40,037 nucleotides of DNA from JAUVKA01 sp964465145 (GCA_964465145.1 CAYXJR010000039.1:1-40037); one strand, 5' to 3'; shown: positions 17,071-26,100, counted from the stretch's first letter. Notes: generated from the sequence alone by a model not told the origin. Program-made: numbers and translations.

Positions 17071-17329
17071 CCTCCCGCAACAGGAGTTTACCNNNNNNNN
17101 NNNNNNNNNNNNNNNNNNNNNNNNNNNNNNNNNNNNNNNNNNNNNNNNNNNNNNNNNNNNNNNNNNNNNNNNNNNNNNNNNNNNNNNNNNNNCCTGCGAA
17201 GGCAGGGGCAACCTGCAACAGGAGTTTACCCCTGCGAAGGCAGGGGCCTCCCGCAACAGGAGTTTACCCCTGCGAAGGCAGGGGCAACCTGCAACAGGAG
17301 TTTACCCCTGCGAAGGCAGGGGCATCCCG
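17071..17329 (+). repeat. Tandem array of a 32-bp palindromic element, 38-bp period, interrupted by a gap
   Basis: Complete copies start at 17216, 17254 and 17292. Each begins CAACAGGAGTTTA and ends in the palindrome CCCCTGCGAAGGCAGGGG (arms CCCCTGC/GCAGGGG, loop GAAG). They are separated by 6-bp spacers, CTCCCG and AACCTG. A partial copy at 17078-17092 runs into the N run and another partial copy emerges at 17193. The true copy number is unknown because the gap has an arbitrary length. Further copies occur inverted at 20013, 20076 and 33673, all three inside coding sequence. Confidence 0.9.
17093..17192. other. Assembly gap (100 N)
   Basis: Exactly 100 unresolved bases inside the 38-bp-period array, a standard scaffold-gap size. 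The repeat array is the likely cause of the break. Confidence 0.95.
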
Positions 17330-17387
17330 CTTTTGTCCCTGAATTCCGTTTTTTCTCGTTTCTTTATAGTATAAAAATCGTAATGCC

Positions 17388-18191
17388 ATGAAAAGTCTTT
17401 TAGCTGGTTTATTTATTTTGATCTTTACCTCTTCTGCTATAGGGCAGGTCACTATATGGACTATTGGAACGGCTCGCACCGTGCCGAAGGGAAGTGCCGA
17501 GTTCGGTATCCTCCATCCCCTGCAGATAGGACTGACAGAGACACTTGAATTATCGGTGCAGCCATTGCTGGGCCTGAGTTTTGCTCCAAATGTATCTGTT
17601 AAAAAACTATGGTGGTCAGGCAACATAATGATCGCTACGCAGCACAGGTATAATATGCCCACACTTTTATTACGGAAAATGGGCGAGATGGAACGCTTTT
17701 CTTATATCCCCGATACATCAAAGATCCCCTTCATATTTTCTATTGGGAATGATATTCTGATAACTACAGCTGTGGGGACGGAGACTATTTTTTCATGGAA
17801 GGTGGGGGCTGATTTTGCCCTTAAAACCGGAGAAAACAGCCTGCCGGAAATTTATCAGCCCTTCCTTTTCCCACGGACGGCCATTTTTCATAATAAATTT
17901 GTCTGGAACCTGGGAGCCGACCTGGATGGTAATATTTATAAGAATTTCAATTACTCAGCTGATATTGATTTCTATTTCATTGGTCTTAAGGTAGATAACT
18001 GGGCCCTGGAGCATAAGGTGTATTTTATCTATAACCATAGCATTAAATTTGCCGCTTTGGTTGGGTATAAGATGAGTTACGGCTCCTATCCTACAGGCAA
18101 CCGATTCTATATTATACCTGTTGTCGACCTGATATTCAAGATCAATACTGAGCCGCCGAAGCCGGTGCCGGGGCTGTGGAGGAAACAGTAG
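17388..18191 (+). CDS. Exported protein, probable outer-membrane beta-barrel, unknown function
   Basis: A 267-residue protein with a signal peptide (MKSLLAGLFILIFTSSAIGQ). I do not recognise a named family. The mature part is built from alternating hydrophobic/aromatic strands (FGILHPLQIGLTETLELSVQ, HKVYFIYNHSIKFAALVGYK), consistent with a small outer-membrane barrel, and short proline-rich sequence follows the last strand (NTEPPKPVPGLWRKQ). The C-terminal residue is not aromatic, unlike many barrels. It stands alone on the plus strand, downstream of the 32-bp repeat array and convergent with ispD. Confidence 0.75.
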   Translation: MKSLLAGLFILIFTSSAIGQVTIWTIGTARTVPKGSAEFGILHPLQIGLTETLELSVQPLLGLSFAPNVSVKKLWWSGNIMIATQHRYNMPTLLLRKMGEMERFSYIPDTSKIPFIFSIGNDILITTAVGTETIFSWKVGADFALKTGENSLPEIYQPFLFPRTAIFHNKFVWNLGADLDGNIYKNFNYSADIDFYFIGLKVDNWALEHKVYFIYNHSIKFAALVGYKMSYGSYPTGNRFYIIPVVDLIFKINTEPPKPVPGLWRKQ

Positions 18192-18221
18192 GTAGCGAGC
18201 TTGCGGAGCAACAAGGGAGCA

Positions 18222-18890
18222 TTACCCTTTCAGCAAGCCTTCCGCAACCGTCAAATCTTCCGCCCCGGTAATCTTGATATTGCTGGCCTGGCCTTCGACC
18301 AGGTTGATTTTGTAACCTGATTTTTCAAATACAGATGCATCGTCGGTGAAGGATGATTTTTCTTTTTGCCGGTAGGCTGCTTTGATAAGAAGGGTGTGAA
18401 ATACTTGTGGGGTCTGGATCATGCGTATGCTGTTGCGGTCGATGATTACGCTGGTATCCTTTTTTTCTATGCGGATAGAGTCGGCAGGGAGGGTATATGG
18501 AACAGCATTATCTTTTTTTTCCGCCGCCGCAAACAGTCGGGCTATGGTGGAAGGCTTTATTAATGGCCTCACGCCATCGTGTATAGCCACTATCCCCTCA
18601 TCAGGAAGAACAGCCAGTCCGTTTACAACTGATTGAAAGCGGGTGGCTCCTCCTGTAACTACTTGGTGATCAATATTAAACTGGTGTATTTCCTGCAAGT
18701 TCTGCCATTCCTGCAGTTGATCTTCGGGAAGGACCAGGATGATGGAGATCACGGGATCGAACTGGTGAAAAGCTTCAATGGAATGCATCAGAACAGGCTT
18801 GCCGCCCAGCAAGAGAAACTGTTTGGGCGTATCGGAGCCCATCCGGCTTCCCTTGCCTGCAGCAACGATTATGACCCTATTTTTCGACAT
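18222..18890 (-). CDS. ispD: 2-C-methyl-D-erythritol 4-phosphate cytidylyltransferase
   Basis: A 222-residue cytosolic enzyme of the MEP isoprenoid pathway, transferring CMP from CTP to methylerythritol phosphate. The nucleotide-binding loop is VIIVAAGKGSRMGSDTPKQF. Other family signatures are VTGGATRFQSVVNGL, VAIHDGVRPLI and IRMIQTPQVF. Length fits the family (about 225-240). The start at MSKNR is preferred over an in-frame TTG 45 nt upstream, whose extra codons come from a short duplicated stretch containing ATATGCGTCTC twice. It lies 110 nt downstream of the Ig-like lipoprotein gene on the same strand. Confidence 0.95.
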   Translation of the reverse strand: MSKNRVIIVAAGKGSRMGSDTPKQFLLLGGKPVLMHSIEAFHQFDPVISIILVLPEDQLQEWQNLQEIHQFNIDHQVVTGGATRFQSVVNGLAVLPDEGIVAIHDGVRPLIKPSTIARLFAAAEKKDNAVPYTLPADSIRIEKKDTSVIIDRNSIRMIQTPQVFHTLLIKAAYRQKEKSSFTDDASVFEKSGYKINLVEGQASNIKITGAEDLTVAEGLLKG

Positions 18891-19000
18891 AATATGCGTC
18901 TCTTTGATGGTAATAATATGCGTCTCCAATGGCAATAATAATCGTAATGAATTTTTTCATTTTTGAAGAAATTTTTTTTGAGGGCGTAAATTAGGGAAAT

Positions 19001-20860
19001 TTATTCAAGATTCAAGATCCAGCTTTCCTCCATCTCCCAGTTGGCTTTCAGGGTGATCTCCTTGTCATAAAGAAGGATAGGTTCAGGTTGGATCTTTTTC
19101 AGATATCTCCCAGTATCCCATTTGCCATTTTGGTTTTTATCCAGGATCAATTTGAATTTATACTTCCCGGGCTTAAGAAAAGGGAAGCGTTCTTTTGCTG
19201 ACCCCGTGACCTCTCGTTCTACCAATGGATTATTCTTGCTGTCGAGTAACTGCAGAATTGCAGGCTGCTTAAGATTTTCCAGGTTCATAACAATAATTCC
19301 ATATTTGTCCTCTGTGTTAATCTTGAAATCCAGCTTAAGGCTGTCGTTGGTATCACCAAAATACCCCATAAAGGCCCCCGGAAGGATTCGGAGAGAATAA
19401 GTGGAATCTTGCAGGAAGGCTTTTTCTATAGCCACCTTCTGGTTAACACCTGAGATATTATTTATTCCGGATATCTGTGTTGTGATTTTAACCGGGATAA
19501 TGGAAAATGATTCCGGGATCTCCAGGCTGTCGCGTGTACGGTAAAGGCTGATCAGGCTGGTGTCCAGACTTTTGAACGGAAGCCCCGTTGATAAATACAT
19601 AGGTGTACCCAGCTCCATGGTCCGGCCTGTATTGCTTTTCAGGCTCATCGGATTTGTTTCCTCTGGTTTTGCCGCTGATTTCTTAAAAGAAAAGCGCAGG
19701 GTATCAATCACCCATTCCCTTTGTTCAAGGGAATCGTACCCCCAATACCCGGGGGTGAATAACAGGCTGTCTCTTCCCGCCAGCAGGCCGTCGGTTATCC
19801 AGCAAATAATAGTATCTCTTGTTGCCGGCCATTGCACCAGGAAGCCATCTGGTATGCTGTCGGCATACAGGAGTTTCATATCCAGAGAATCCAGGGCCTG
19901 GTTAAAAATCATCTGAACCTTATCCGCTCTTATCCTCTCTGTTCCTTTGATATACTGTTTAGGCGGCGATTCCTTGAAAAGGTAGAGGAGGAGGGAGTCC
20001 GGGTTGCGGGTTGCCCCTGCCTTCGCAGGGGTAAACTCCTGTTGCGGGATGCTGGTTGAGTCCGGGATGCGGGAAGCCCCTGCCTTCGCAGGGGTAAACT
20101 CCTGTTGCGGGATGCGGGTTGAGTCCGGGATGCTGGTTGAGTCCGGGATGCTGGATGCTGGATGCGGGATGAGGGTTGAATCAATAAAAGCAATACTCTC
20201 AGTGGGCTGATCAAAAAGGTAGTTGTTATTTCCATCGAGAAGGGCAAAAACCTTAAAGTCACCCACGGCGAGGTTTTTCAGATGGAAAGCCCCTTCCTCA
20301 TTGGTTCGGGCCAGGTACAGTGGAAGTTCATAAAGAGGAAGGCTGTCCTGGTTACCGGCATACAGCATTACCACCACCCCTTTAACTGCCTGTCCGGTAA
20401 AGGCATCCTTAACCCTTCCCTCTATCTCAAGTGAATCGATTTCATTTCCCGTACTGAATATCACCATAAAATTCTCGATGGGATTTCCTTCATGGAGATC
20501 AACAAGGGCATCTCCGAAATTCAGGGTGTAGGTGCGGTCGGGCAGCAAGGGTGAAATGAAATGGATGAGCAATTTTTTTCTTTTGATCTTGATCTCAGGT
20601 TTCTCCTCCATAGGTGGTGAAACCAGGAGTTTTTGGTTTAGCTCTTTCAGCTCAAAGTACTCATCGAAAACGAACTCATAATCCCGACCGTCGAAATTGG
20701 CGCTAAAATTTTCTGGTGTGCTCTCCAGGATAGCAGGAGGGATTGTATCTTTTTCACCTCCTACCAGGCTGCCGCCCCCCTGCTGGGCGCAGCCGGCAAA
20801 GATCAACATGATGATTAAAAGAAATAAAAAGATCTTAGAAATATTATATACCGTTCTCAT
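19001..20860 (-). CDS. Ig-like domain lipoprotein (Big_5 type) with repeat-derived insert
   Basis: A 619-residue lipoprotein: signal MRTVYNISKIFLFLLIIMLI with lipobox FAGC (Cys24). Then a conserved Bacteroidota start, GGEKDTIPPAILESTPENFS, and a bacterial Ig-like (Big_5) domain (FDEYFELKELNQKLLVSPPM, HFISPLLPDRTYTLNFGDAL). A carboxypeptidase-regulatory-like segment follows at about 145-215 (IEGRVKDAFTGQAVKGVVVM, GDFKVFALLDGNNNYLFDQP). The C-terminal half ends with a similar module (LKPGKYKFKLILDKNQNGKW). Residues about 229-286 are foreign-looking: a DSTSIP hexapeptide repeat with two copies of PQQEFTPAKAGA, encoded by the 32-bp element. The stop lies next to two ATTCAAG heptads. Function unknown; probably faces the periplasm or surface. 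Confidence 0.88.
   Translation of the reverse strand: MRTVYNISKIFLFLLIIMLIFAGCAQQGGGSLVGGEKDTIPPAILESTPENFSANFDGRDYEFVFDEYFELKELNQKLLVSPPMEEKPEIKIKRKKLLIHFISPLLPDRTYTLNFGDALVDLHEGNPIENFMVIFSTGNEIDSLEIEGRVKDAFTGQAVKGVVVMLYAGNQDSLPLYELPLYLARTNEEGAFHLKNLAVGDFKVFALLDGNNNYLFDQPTESIAFIDSTLIPHPASSIPDSTSIPDSTRIPQQEFTPAKAGASRIPDSTSIPQQEFTPAKAGATRNPDSLLLYLFKESPPKQYIKGTERIRADKVQMIFNQALDSLDMKLLYADSIPDGFLVQWPATRDTIICWITDGLLAGRDSLLFTPGYWGYDSLEQREWVIDTLRFSFKKSAAKPEETNPMSLKSNTGRTMELGTPMYLSTGLPFKSLDTSLISLYRTRDSLEIPESFSIIPVKITTQISGINNISGVNQKVAIEKAFLQDSTYSLRILPGAFMGYFGDTNDSLKLDFKINTEDKYGIIVMNLENLKQPAILQLLDSKNNPLVEREVTGSAKERFPFLKPGKYKFKLILDKNQNGKWDTGRYLKKIQPEPILLYDKEITLKANWEMEESWILNLE
20013..20173 (-). repeat. 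In-frame repeat insert: two 32-bp elements plus 18-bp minisatellite
   Basis: Two copies of the 32-bp element (20013-20044 and 20076-20107, inverted relative to the 17216 array) are spaced 63 bp apart, a multiple of three. The DNA between and after them consists of degenerate repeats of CGGGATGCTGGTTGAGTC, up to about 20173. All of it is translated in frame inside the lipoprotein. Confidence 0.85.
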
Positions 20861-20867
20861 TTCGTTT

Positions 20868-20875
20868 CAAATTTA
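20868..20875 (-). promoter_or_regulatory. Candidate -7 box for the Ig-like lipoprotein gene
   Basis: Minus strand TAAATTTG matches TAnnTTTG and, as for the type B gene, ends 7 nt before the ATG at 20860, implying a nearly leaderless transcript. No -33 TTTG is evident. Confidence 0.4.
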
Positions 20876-20960
20876 ATACAATTGGAATTGAATGCTTGAA
20901 TTATGAGGGAAATTACCTTATTTTGTAACAACATAAAGAGGTATTAAAGGGGAGAGCAAA

Positions 20961-21887
20961 ATGACAACAGAACAACAGGAGTATGATTTAATGCAGGGCA
21001 ACGCCGCTTCGGCTAAGAACAGCCGGCAGCGCCGGATGAATATTATTTTCACAATCGTTTTCGCTGTTCTCGCCATTGCCATAGGCTTTCTTCTATATAC
21101 CCTATTAACAGAACGCAAAGATGCGGATGAAATGCGTATAGCCCTGGAAATCCAGAAGGAAAATCTAACTAATGAATTGAATGAGTTATATATGCAGTAT
21201 GATAGCCTGGAAACCGAGAACGACAGCATGAATGTGAAGATAGATGAAGAGCAGCAAAAAATCCGCAATCTGCTGGCAATAAGGGAGTCCAATGCAAAGA
21301 AGATACAGTTGTACGACAAGGAGCTGAAAACCCTCCGGGGGGTACTGAAATCCTTTATTTTCCAGGTAGATTCACTTAACCAGGCCAACCTGCAGCTGAG
21401 GGCAGAAAACCAACAGGTAAGGAATCAGATACGCGAGGCCACCAGTGTGAACAAGCAGCTGGAAGACAACTTGAAAAAAGAGCAGGACAAGGTGGAGACG
21501 GCCTCTGTGGTGAAAGTCAGCAATATAATAGCCGAACCCATATCCGATAATGGATCCCTGGCCAGAAGGATCAAAAGAACCGATAAGATCCGGGTATGTT
21601 TTACCGTTAATGAAAATGCCATTGCCAAACAGGGGCCTAGGAAAATCTACCTGAGGATTGGTAACCCCTCCGACAGGGTAATGGTAAAAAACACCGGTGA
21701 TGAATTCTCCTTCGAAGGAAAATCACTGGCTTATTCCGCCTTTCGTGAGATTGAATACGACGGGGCTGACCTGCCTGTTTGTATTTATTATGAAGCCAAG
21801 AGTGAAGAGATTACCGAAGGCACCTATTATGTTGATCTGTATATAGATGGGGAAAATGTGGGGACGACGAGCTTTTCATTGAAATAA
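20961..21887 (+). CDS. Single-pass membrane protein with long coiled coil, unknown function
   Basis: A 308-residue protein. After a polar N-terminus comes one transmembrane helix (about residues 26-48, MNIIFTIVFAVLAIAIGFLL), then a coiled coil to about residue 165 (ENLTNELNELYMQYDSLETE, LQLRAENQQVRNQIREATSV), and a beta-rich C-terminal domain (IKRTDKIRVCFTVNENAIAK, GPRKIYLRIGNPSDRVM, TYYVDLYIDGENVGTTSFSL). The topology suggests a cytoplasmic N-terminus with the coiled coil and C-terminal domain in the periplasm. A purine-rich ribosome site (GGGGAG) lies upstream of the ATG. It resembles conserved Bacteroidota proteins of unknown function. It is convergent with lspA. Confidence 0.82.
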   Translation: MTTEQQEYDLMQGNAASAKNSRQRRMNIIFTIVFAVLAIAIGFLLYTLLTERKDADEMRIALEIQKENLTNELNELYMQYDSLETENDSMNVKIDEEQQKIRNLLAIRESNAKKIQLYDKELKTLRGVLKSFIFQVDSLNQANLQLRAENQQVRNQIREATSVNKQLEDNLKKEQDKVETASVVKVSNIIAEPISDNGSLARRIKRTDKIRVCFTVNENAIAKQGPRKIYLRIGNPSDRVMVKNTGDEFSFEGKSLAYSAFREIEYDGADLPVCIYYEAKSEEITEGTYYVDLYIDGENVGTTSFSLK

Positions 21888-21901
21888 TATTGCCATATAT
21901 C

Positions 21902-21923
21902 GTAGGGACGCATATTTGCGTCC
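21902..21923 (+). repeat. GTAG + hairpin REP-like element
   Basis: GTAG is followed directly by GGACGCATATTTGCGTCC (arms GGACGCA/TGCGTCC, loop TATT). A near-identical copy lies inverted at 30114-30135, with one mismatch. It may also act as a terminator for the coiled-coil gene. Confidence 0.7.
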
Positions 21924-21949
21924 GTTTTGCGGGGTATTCACATATCAAC

Positions 21950-21998
21950 GTCCCCCGTCCCCGGTCCCCAGTCCCCGGTCCCCCGTCCCCGGTCCCTA
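21950..21998. repeat. Heptanucleotide array (GTCCCCN), seven units
   Basis: Seven consecutive 7-bp units of GTCCCC plus a variable base (C, G, A, G, C, G), the last being GTCCCTA. It fills most of the space between two convergent genes. The words are strikingly like the CCCCAGT-type heptanucleotide repeats of filamentous cyanobacteria. Confidence 0.85.
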
Positions 21999-22010
21999 CG
22001 TCCTTTTTTC

Positions 22011-22640
22011 CTACAGCTTCTTCAAATACTTCCTCTGAAACAGCAATATCCAAGCCACGCCTATAGTGATTGCGCTGTCGGCAACATTGAATACCGGGCG
22101 GAAAAAGATGAAGGGATCGCCGCCTTTCCAGGGGATCCAATCGGGGTAGGAGCCGGTGACTACCGGGAAATAGAACATATCCACAACCCGTCCCTGGAGA
22201 AATCCGGCATAGCCTCCTTCATGGGGAAAAAGAGCAGCTACTCCTGAACCATTTACAATAGGATTTGCATAACCCGACTCACTAAAAATCAAACCGTAAA
22301 AGGCAGAGTCGAAAATATTCCCGGCCGCACCTGCTGTAATGAGGCCCAGAGCCAGAATGAACCCTGTGGGTGCCCCTTTTTTTATCAGATGGAAAATATA
22401 CCATGTAAGTCCCCCGATGGCCAGAACCCTGAAAAGGCTCAGAGCGAGCTTGCCGAAATTGCCGGCAAACTCAAAGCCGAAAGCCATACCGTTATTTTCT
22501 ATGAAATGCAGGATAAACCAATTGCCGATCACAGGAATGCTTTCCCCCGTGTGCATATTGGTCTTGACAATAATTTTAACGGCCTGGTCGACCAGCAAAA
22601 TCATGAATATCAGAAGAGAAACTTTGGATTTAGTCGACAT
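22011..22640 (-). CDS. lspA: Lipoprotein signal peptidase (signal peptidase II)
   Basis: A 209-residue inner-membrane aspartyl peptidase that removes signal peptides from prolipoproteins. Four hydrophobic helices are visible. Family signatures: LVDQAVKIIVK near the start, FIENNGMAFGF, GAAGNIFDS, and the two catalytic aspartates, Asp154 in GRVVDMFYFP and Asp188 in FNVADSAITIG. It is longer than the Escherichia coli enzyme (about 164) because of an extended loop between GNIFDS and GRVVD, as in other Bacteroidota. It is the third gene of ileS - dksA-like - lspA. Several genes here encode lipoproteins that would need this enzyme. Confidence 0.95.
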   Translation of the reverse strand: MSTKSKVSLLIFMILLVDQAVKIIVKTNMHTGESIPVIGNWFILHFIENNGMAFGFEFAGNFGKLALSLFRVLAIGGLTWYIFHLIKKGAPTGFILALGLITAGAAGNIFDSAFYGLIFSESGYANPIVNGSGVAALFPHEGGYAGFLQGRVVDMFYFPVVTGSYPDWIPWKGGDPFIFFRPVFNVADSAITIGVAWILLFQRKYLKKL

Positions 22641-22659
22641 GAATGATGTGAAATAATTT

Positions 22660-22695
22660 GAGTTGAATATTTAATAAGATAACAATATCCAACTC
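22660..22695 (-). repeat. Imperfect inverted repeat between dksA-like and lspA
   Basis: GAGTTGAATAT (22660-22670) and ATATCCAACTC (22685-22695) pair with one mismatch. In the ileS-dksA-lspA transcript it would form an intercistronic hairpin, perhaps affecting stability or differential expression. Confidence 0.4.
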
Positions 22696-22717
22696 ACATT
22701 CAACTTGATAAATGGGA

Positions 22718-23095
22718 TTACTTCTGTAAATTTTTGGCCTCTATACTCAGCGTAGCATGAGGTACAGCCCTTAAGCGTGCCGGGGATATCAACTTACCTG
22801 TTTGACGGCAGATCCCGTAGGTTTTGTTTTCTATCCTCACCAGTGCAGCCTGAAGATGCTGAATGAATTGGGCCTGGCGCTGGGCCAGTTTTCCCACTTC
22901 CTCGCGCGACATAACCGTCGCTCCTTCTTCCAGTACTTTAAAGGTAGGAGAGGTATCCTGTATGTCATTTCCATCCTGGTTAGCCAGGGTTTTCATAAGC
23001 AGATCCAGGTCGTCTTTGGCTTTTTTTATTTTGAAAATGATGAGTTCTTTGAATTCAGCTAATTCAGCATCATTATATCTGGTTTTCTCAGTCAT
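22718..23095 (-). CDS. TraR/DksA-family protein lacking most zinc-finger cysteines
   Basis: A 125-residue cytosolic protein of the DksA/TraR type, whose members bind RNA polymerase through its secondary channel. A coiled-coil N-terminal half (about 10-90) is followed by the degenerate finger YGICRQTGKLISPARLRAVP, then HATLSIEAK. Only Cys96 of the usual four cysteines remains; the second is replaced by Thr, and the CxxC pair after the RLRAVPHA motif is absent. Bacteroidota members between ileS and lspA commonly look like this, so it is probably a functional, metal-free variant rather than a decayed gene. It lies 48 nt downstream of ileS. Confidence 0.9.
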   Translation of the reverse strand: MTEKTRYNDAELAEFKELIIFKIKKAKDDLDLLMKTLANQDGNDIQDTSPTFKVLEEGATVMSREEVGKLAQRQAQFIQHLQAALVRIENKTYGICRQTGKLISPARLRAVPHATLSIEAKNLQK

Positions 23096-23143
23096 GATTT
23101 CCTAATTTTTTAAACAAGATAGTGCTTTTTTCGTTATATGTCC

Positions 23144-26100
23144 CTATGTCACTATTTTCCTGACCTGCATTAATGTTTTCACTCCTTCCTCCAGATCTAC
23201 TTCCCGTGAGTCGGAGGGATCGAGGTCATCTACCAGTTGTACGGATACAGCGAGTGTTTGGGTTCCTATATGTTCTTTATAATTATTTAATGCCTCATTG
23301 AGGGCGTCATGTTTTTTTATTCTGATCTCAATTTTATCAGTTACCTCGAACCCGCTATCTTTTCTGAGATTTTGTATCCGGTTGATAAACTCCCTGGCTA
23401 TACCTTCCTGTTTCAGCTCTTCGGTGATGGTGATGTCGAGGGCCACGGTAAGGCTTCCATCATTGGCCACCAGCCAGCCGGGAATGTCCTGGGAGAGGAT
23501 TTCAACCTCTTCAAGATTCAAGATACAAGATACAAGATTCAAGGAGGGGTCAGGGGATAAGATTAAAGTTATTGTTCCTTCGCGTTCTATTACGGCGATA
23601 TCTTCCTGGCTTAATTTTCCTATAGCGGTGCTGACGGCCTTCATGTTTTTGCCATGTTTGCTGCCGAGCAATTTGAAGTTTGGCCTGATCTTTTTCACCA
23701 GGATGCCTGCCTTATCGTCCTCCAGGAGTTCTATATCTTTCACGTTGATCTCCGAGCGGATTATTTCGGCTACGGCCTCGATCTGACGGGATGATTTATC
23801 GTTCAGCACGGGGATCATGATCCGTGCAAGGGGCTGCCTGACCTTGATATTTACCTTACGGCGAAGTCCCAGCACCATGGATGAGATGCTCTGTGCCAGT
23901 TGCATCCGCTCTTCCAGGTCGAGGTCAATGGCACTCTCGTCCCAGCCGGGGAAATCGGTAAGGTGTACCGATGAAGCCTGGTCTTTTCCTGTAGCCTCAT
24001 TCAGGTCGAGGAAGAGGCGGTCCATATAGAAAGGGACGAAGGGGGCCGAGAGTTTGGATACAGTTTCCAGACAGGTATAAAGAGTTTGGTATGCTGATAT
24101 CTTGTTGGAATCATATTCGCCTCCCCAGAACCGTCTGCGGCTAAGACGAACGAACCAGTTACTAAGATTTTCCAGTACGAAATCCTGTATAGCCCGTGCC
24201 GACTTTGTTGGGAAATAATCATCCATATAGCCATCAACATCCCTTACCAGGCTATTCAGCAGGGAGAGGATCCAACGATCCAGTTCAGGCCGTTCTTCCA
24301 TAGGGATATCTGGTTCCTCATATGTGAAACCATCGATATTGGCATACAAACTGAAGAAGGAGTAGGTGTTGAAAAGAGTGCCAAAAAACTTTCTTTTAAC
24401 CTCATCCACTCCGGAAATATCAAATTTCAGATTGTCCCATGGGGGGGCGTTGGTAACAGTGTACCAGCGGAGAGGATCCGAGCCGTGTTCATTAATCGTT
24501 TTATAAGGATCCACTGAGTTACCCAGACGTTTCGACATTTTATTTCCATCCTTGTCGAGCACCAGTCCGTTGGAAACCAGGTTTTTGAATGATACCGAAT
24601 CGAAGAGCATCACTGAGATGGCATGGAGGGTAAAGAACCACCCCCGTGTTTGGTCGACCCCTTCTGCGATAAAATCTGCAGGGAAGAATTTTCCCAGGTC
24701 ATCTTTATGCTCAAAGGGATAATGCAATTGTGCAAAAGGCATGGCTCCGGAATCGAACCACACATCAATGAGGTCCGGTTCGCGGGTCATCTTCTGCCCG
24801 CCGTCTGATACTAAATAAATCTCATCCACCCAGGGCCTGTGCAGGTCGAAAAGACTATAATTCTCATCGCTGTTATTCCCTGCCTCAAAATCCTTCAATG
24901 GGTTGGAGCTCATAAATCCGGCTGAGACAGCTTTTTCTATCTCGGCCTTCAGCTCGGCCACCGAGCCAATACATTTCAGTTCTTTCCCGTCCTCCGTGAG
25001 CCATATGGGCAGGGGTGTACCCCAGAAACGGGAACGCGAGAGGTTCCAGTCGACCAGGTTCTCCAGCCAGTTACCGAACCGGCCTGTACCTGTTGACTCA
25101 GGCTTCCAGTTAATAGTCTTGTTCTTCTCTATCAGCTGTTCCTTGTATGCCGTGGTTTTGATAAACCAGGAATCCATGGGATAATACAATACAGGCTTGT
25201 CGGTCCGCCAGCAGTGCGGGTAGTTATGGACGTATTTTTCTATCTTGAATGCCTTCCCCTGCATTTTCAGCTGAACGGCAATTTCCACATCAATAGTTTC
25301 CTGATCCTCTGTTGCAGCGGGGTCGTATTCATTCTTTACATACCGTCCGGCAAACTCCCCGTAAGAATCTTTGTTAACGTATTTATTCACAAACTCATCC
25401 TGCAATTGATCCAAGGGGAAAAAGCGTCCTTTGCGATCAACCATTGCCTGTATTTTTTCCTCCTTGTCGACCAGTATAAGAGGTGCGATACCATTTATCC
25501 TGGCCACCCGGTCGTCATCTGATCCGAAGGTAGGGGCTATATGAACGATCCCCGTTCCATCTTCGGTGGTAACAAAATCCCCTGTGACAACACGAAAAGC
25601 ATCGCCGCGGGGCTGCACCCAATTGATCAGCTGCTCGTAGCGTATCCCTTCCAGCTCGGCCCCGGTGTATTCGGCGATTATCCGGTATGGATGATGTTTT
25701 TGGGAATGATCGTATGCCGGTAGAGACAGATTGCTATCTGTCTCTACAACAAGCATTTCAGGATCAAAATAGGATGATACCAGGTCTTTGGCGAGGATCA
25801 CATTGATCAGGTCGCCCGAGTAGGGATTGTATGTCTTCACCATCACGTAGCTGATGTTCGGACCAACACAGAGGGCCGTATTCGACGGCAGTGTCCATGG
25901 GGTGGTAGTCCAGGCGAGGAAGAACGTATCCCTGTGTGTCCCTGCCGGTAGCGTACCCCCCTGTGTCCCCCCTGCTGGCAGGGGGGAGGGAGTTTTACCC
26001 CCTTCAGTTACCTTGAAGAGTGCGGTTACTGTAGTGTCCTTTACGTCCCTGTAGCAGCCGGGTTGGTTCAGTTCGTGGGATGAGAGGCCGGTGCCGGCGG

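Noticed and set aside
17005..17256. N-terminal extension of the TetR regulator into the repeat array
   Set aside because: The extension consists of translated repeats and gap N's, crosses a good promoter, and the HTH is complete without it.
17071..17329. Possible CRISPR array
   Set aside because: Repeats are regularly spaced, but the spacers are only 6 bp and nearly identical, the repeat contains a strong palindrome found elsewhere in single copies, and there are no cas genes.
17264..17662. 132-codon minus-strand frame
   Set aside because: It is antisense to the start of the outer-membrane protein gene and ends in translated repeat elements.
18891..18935. Longer IspD start at TTG
   Set aside because: The extra 15 codons come from a short duplicated stretch, and the family begins just before the AAGKGSRMG loop.
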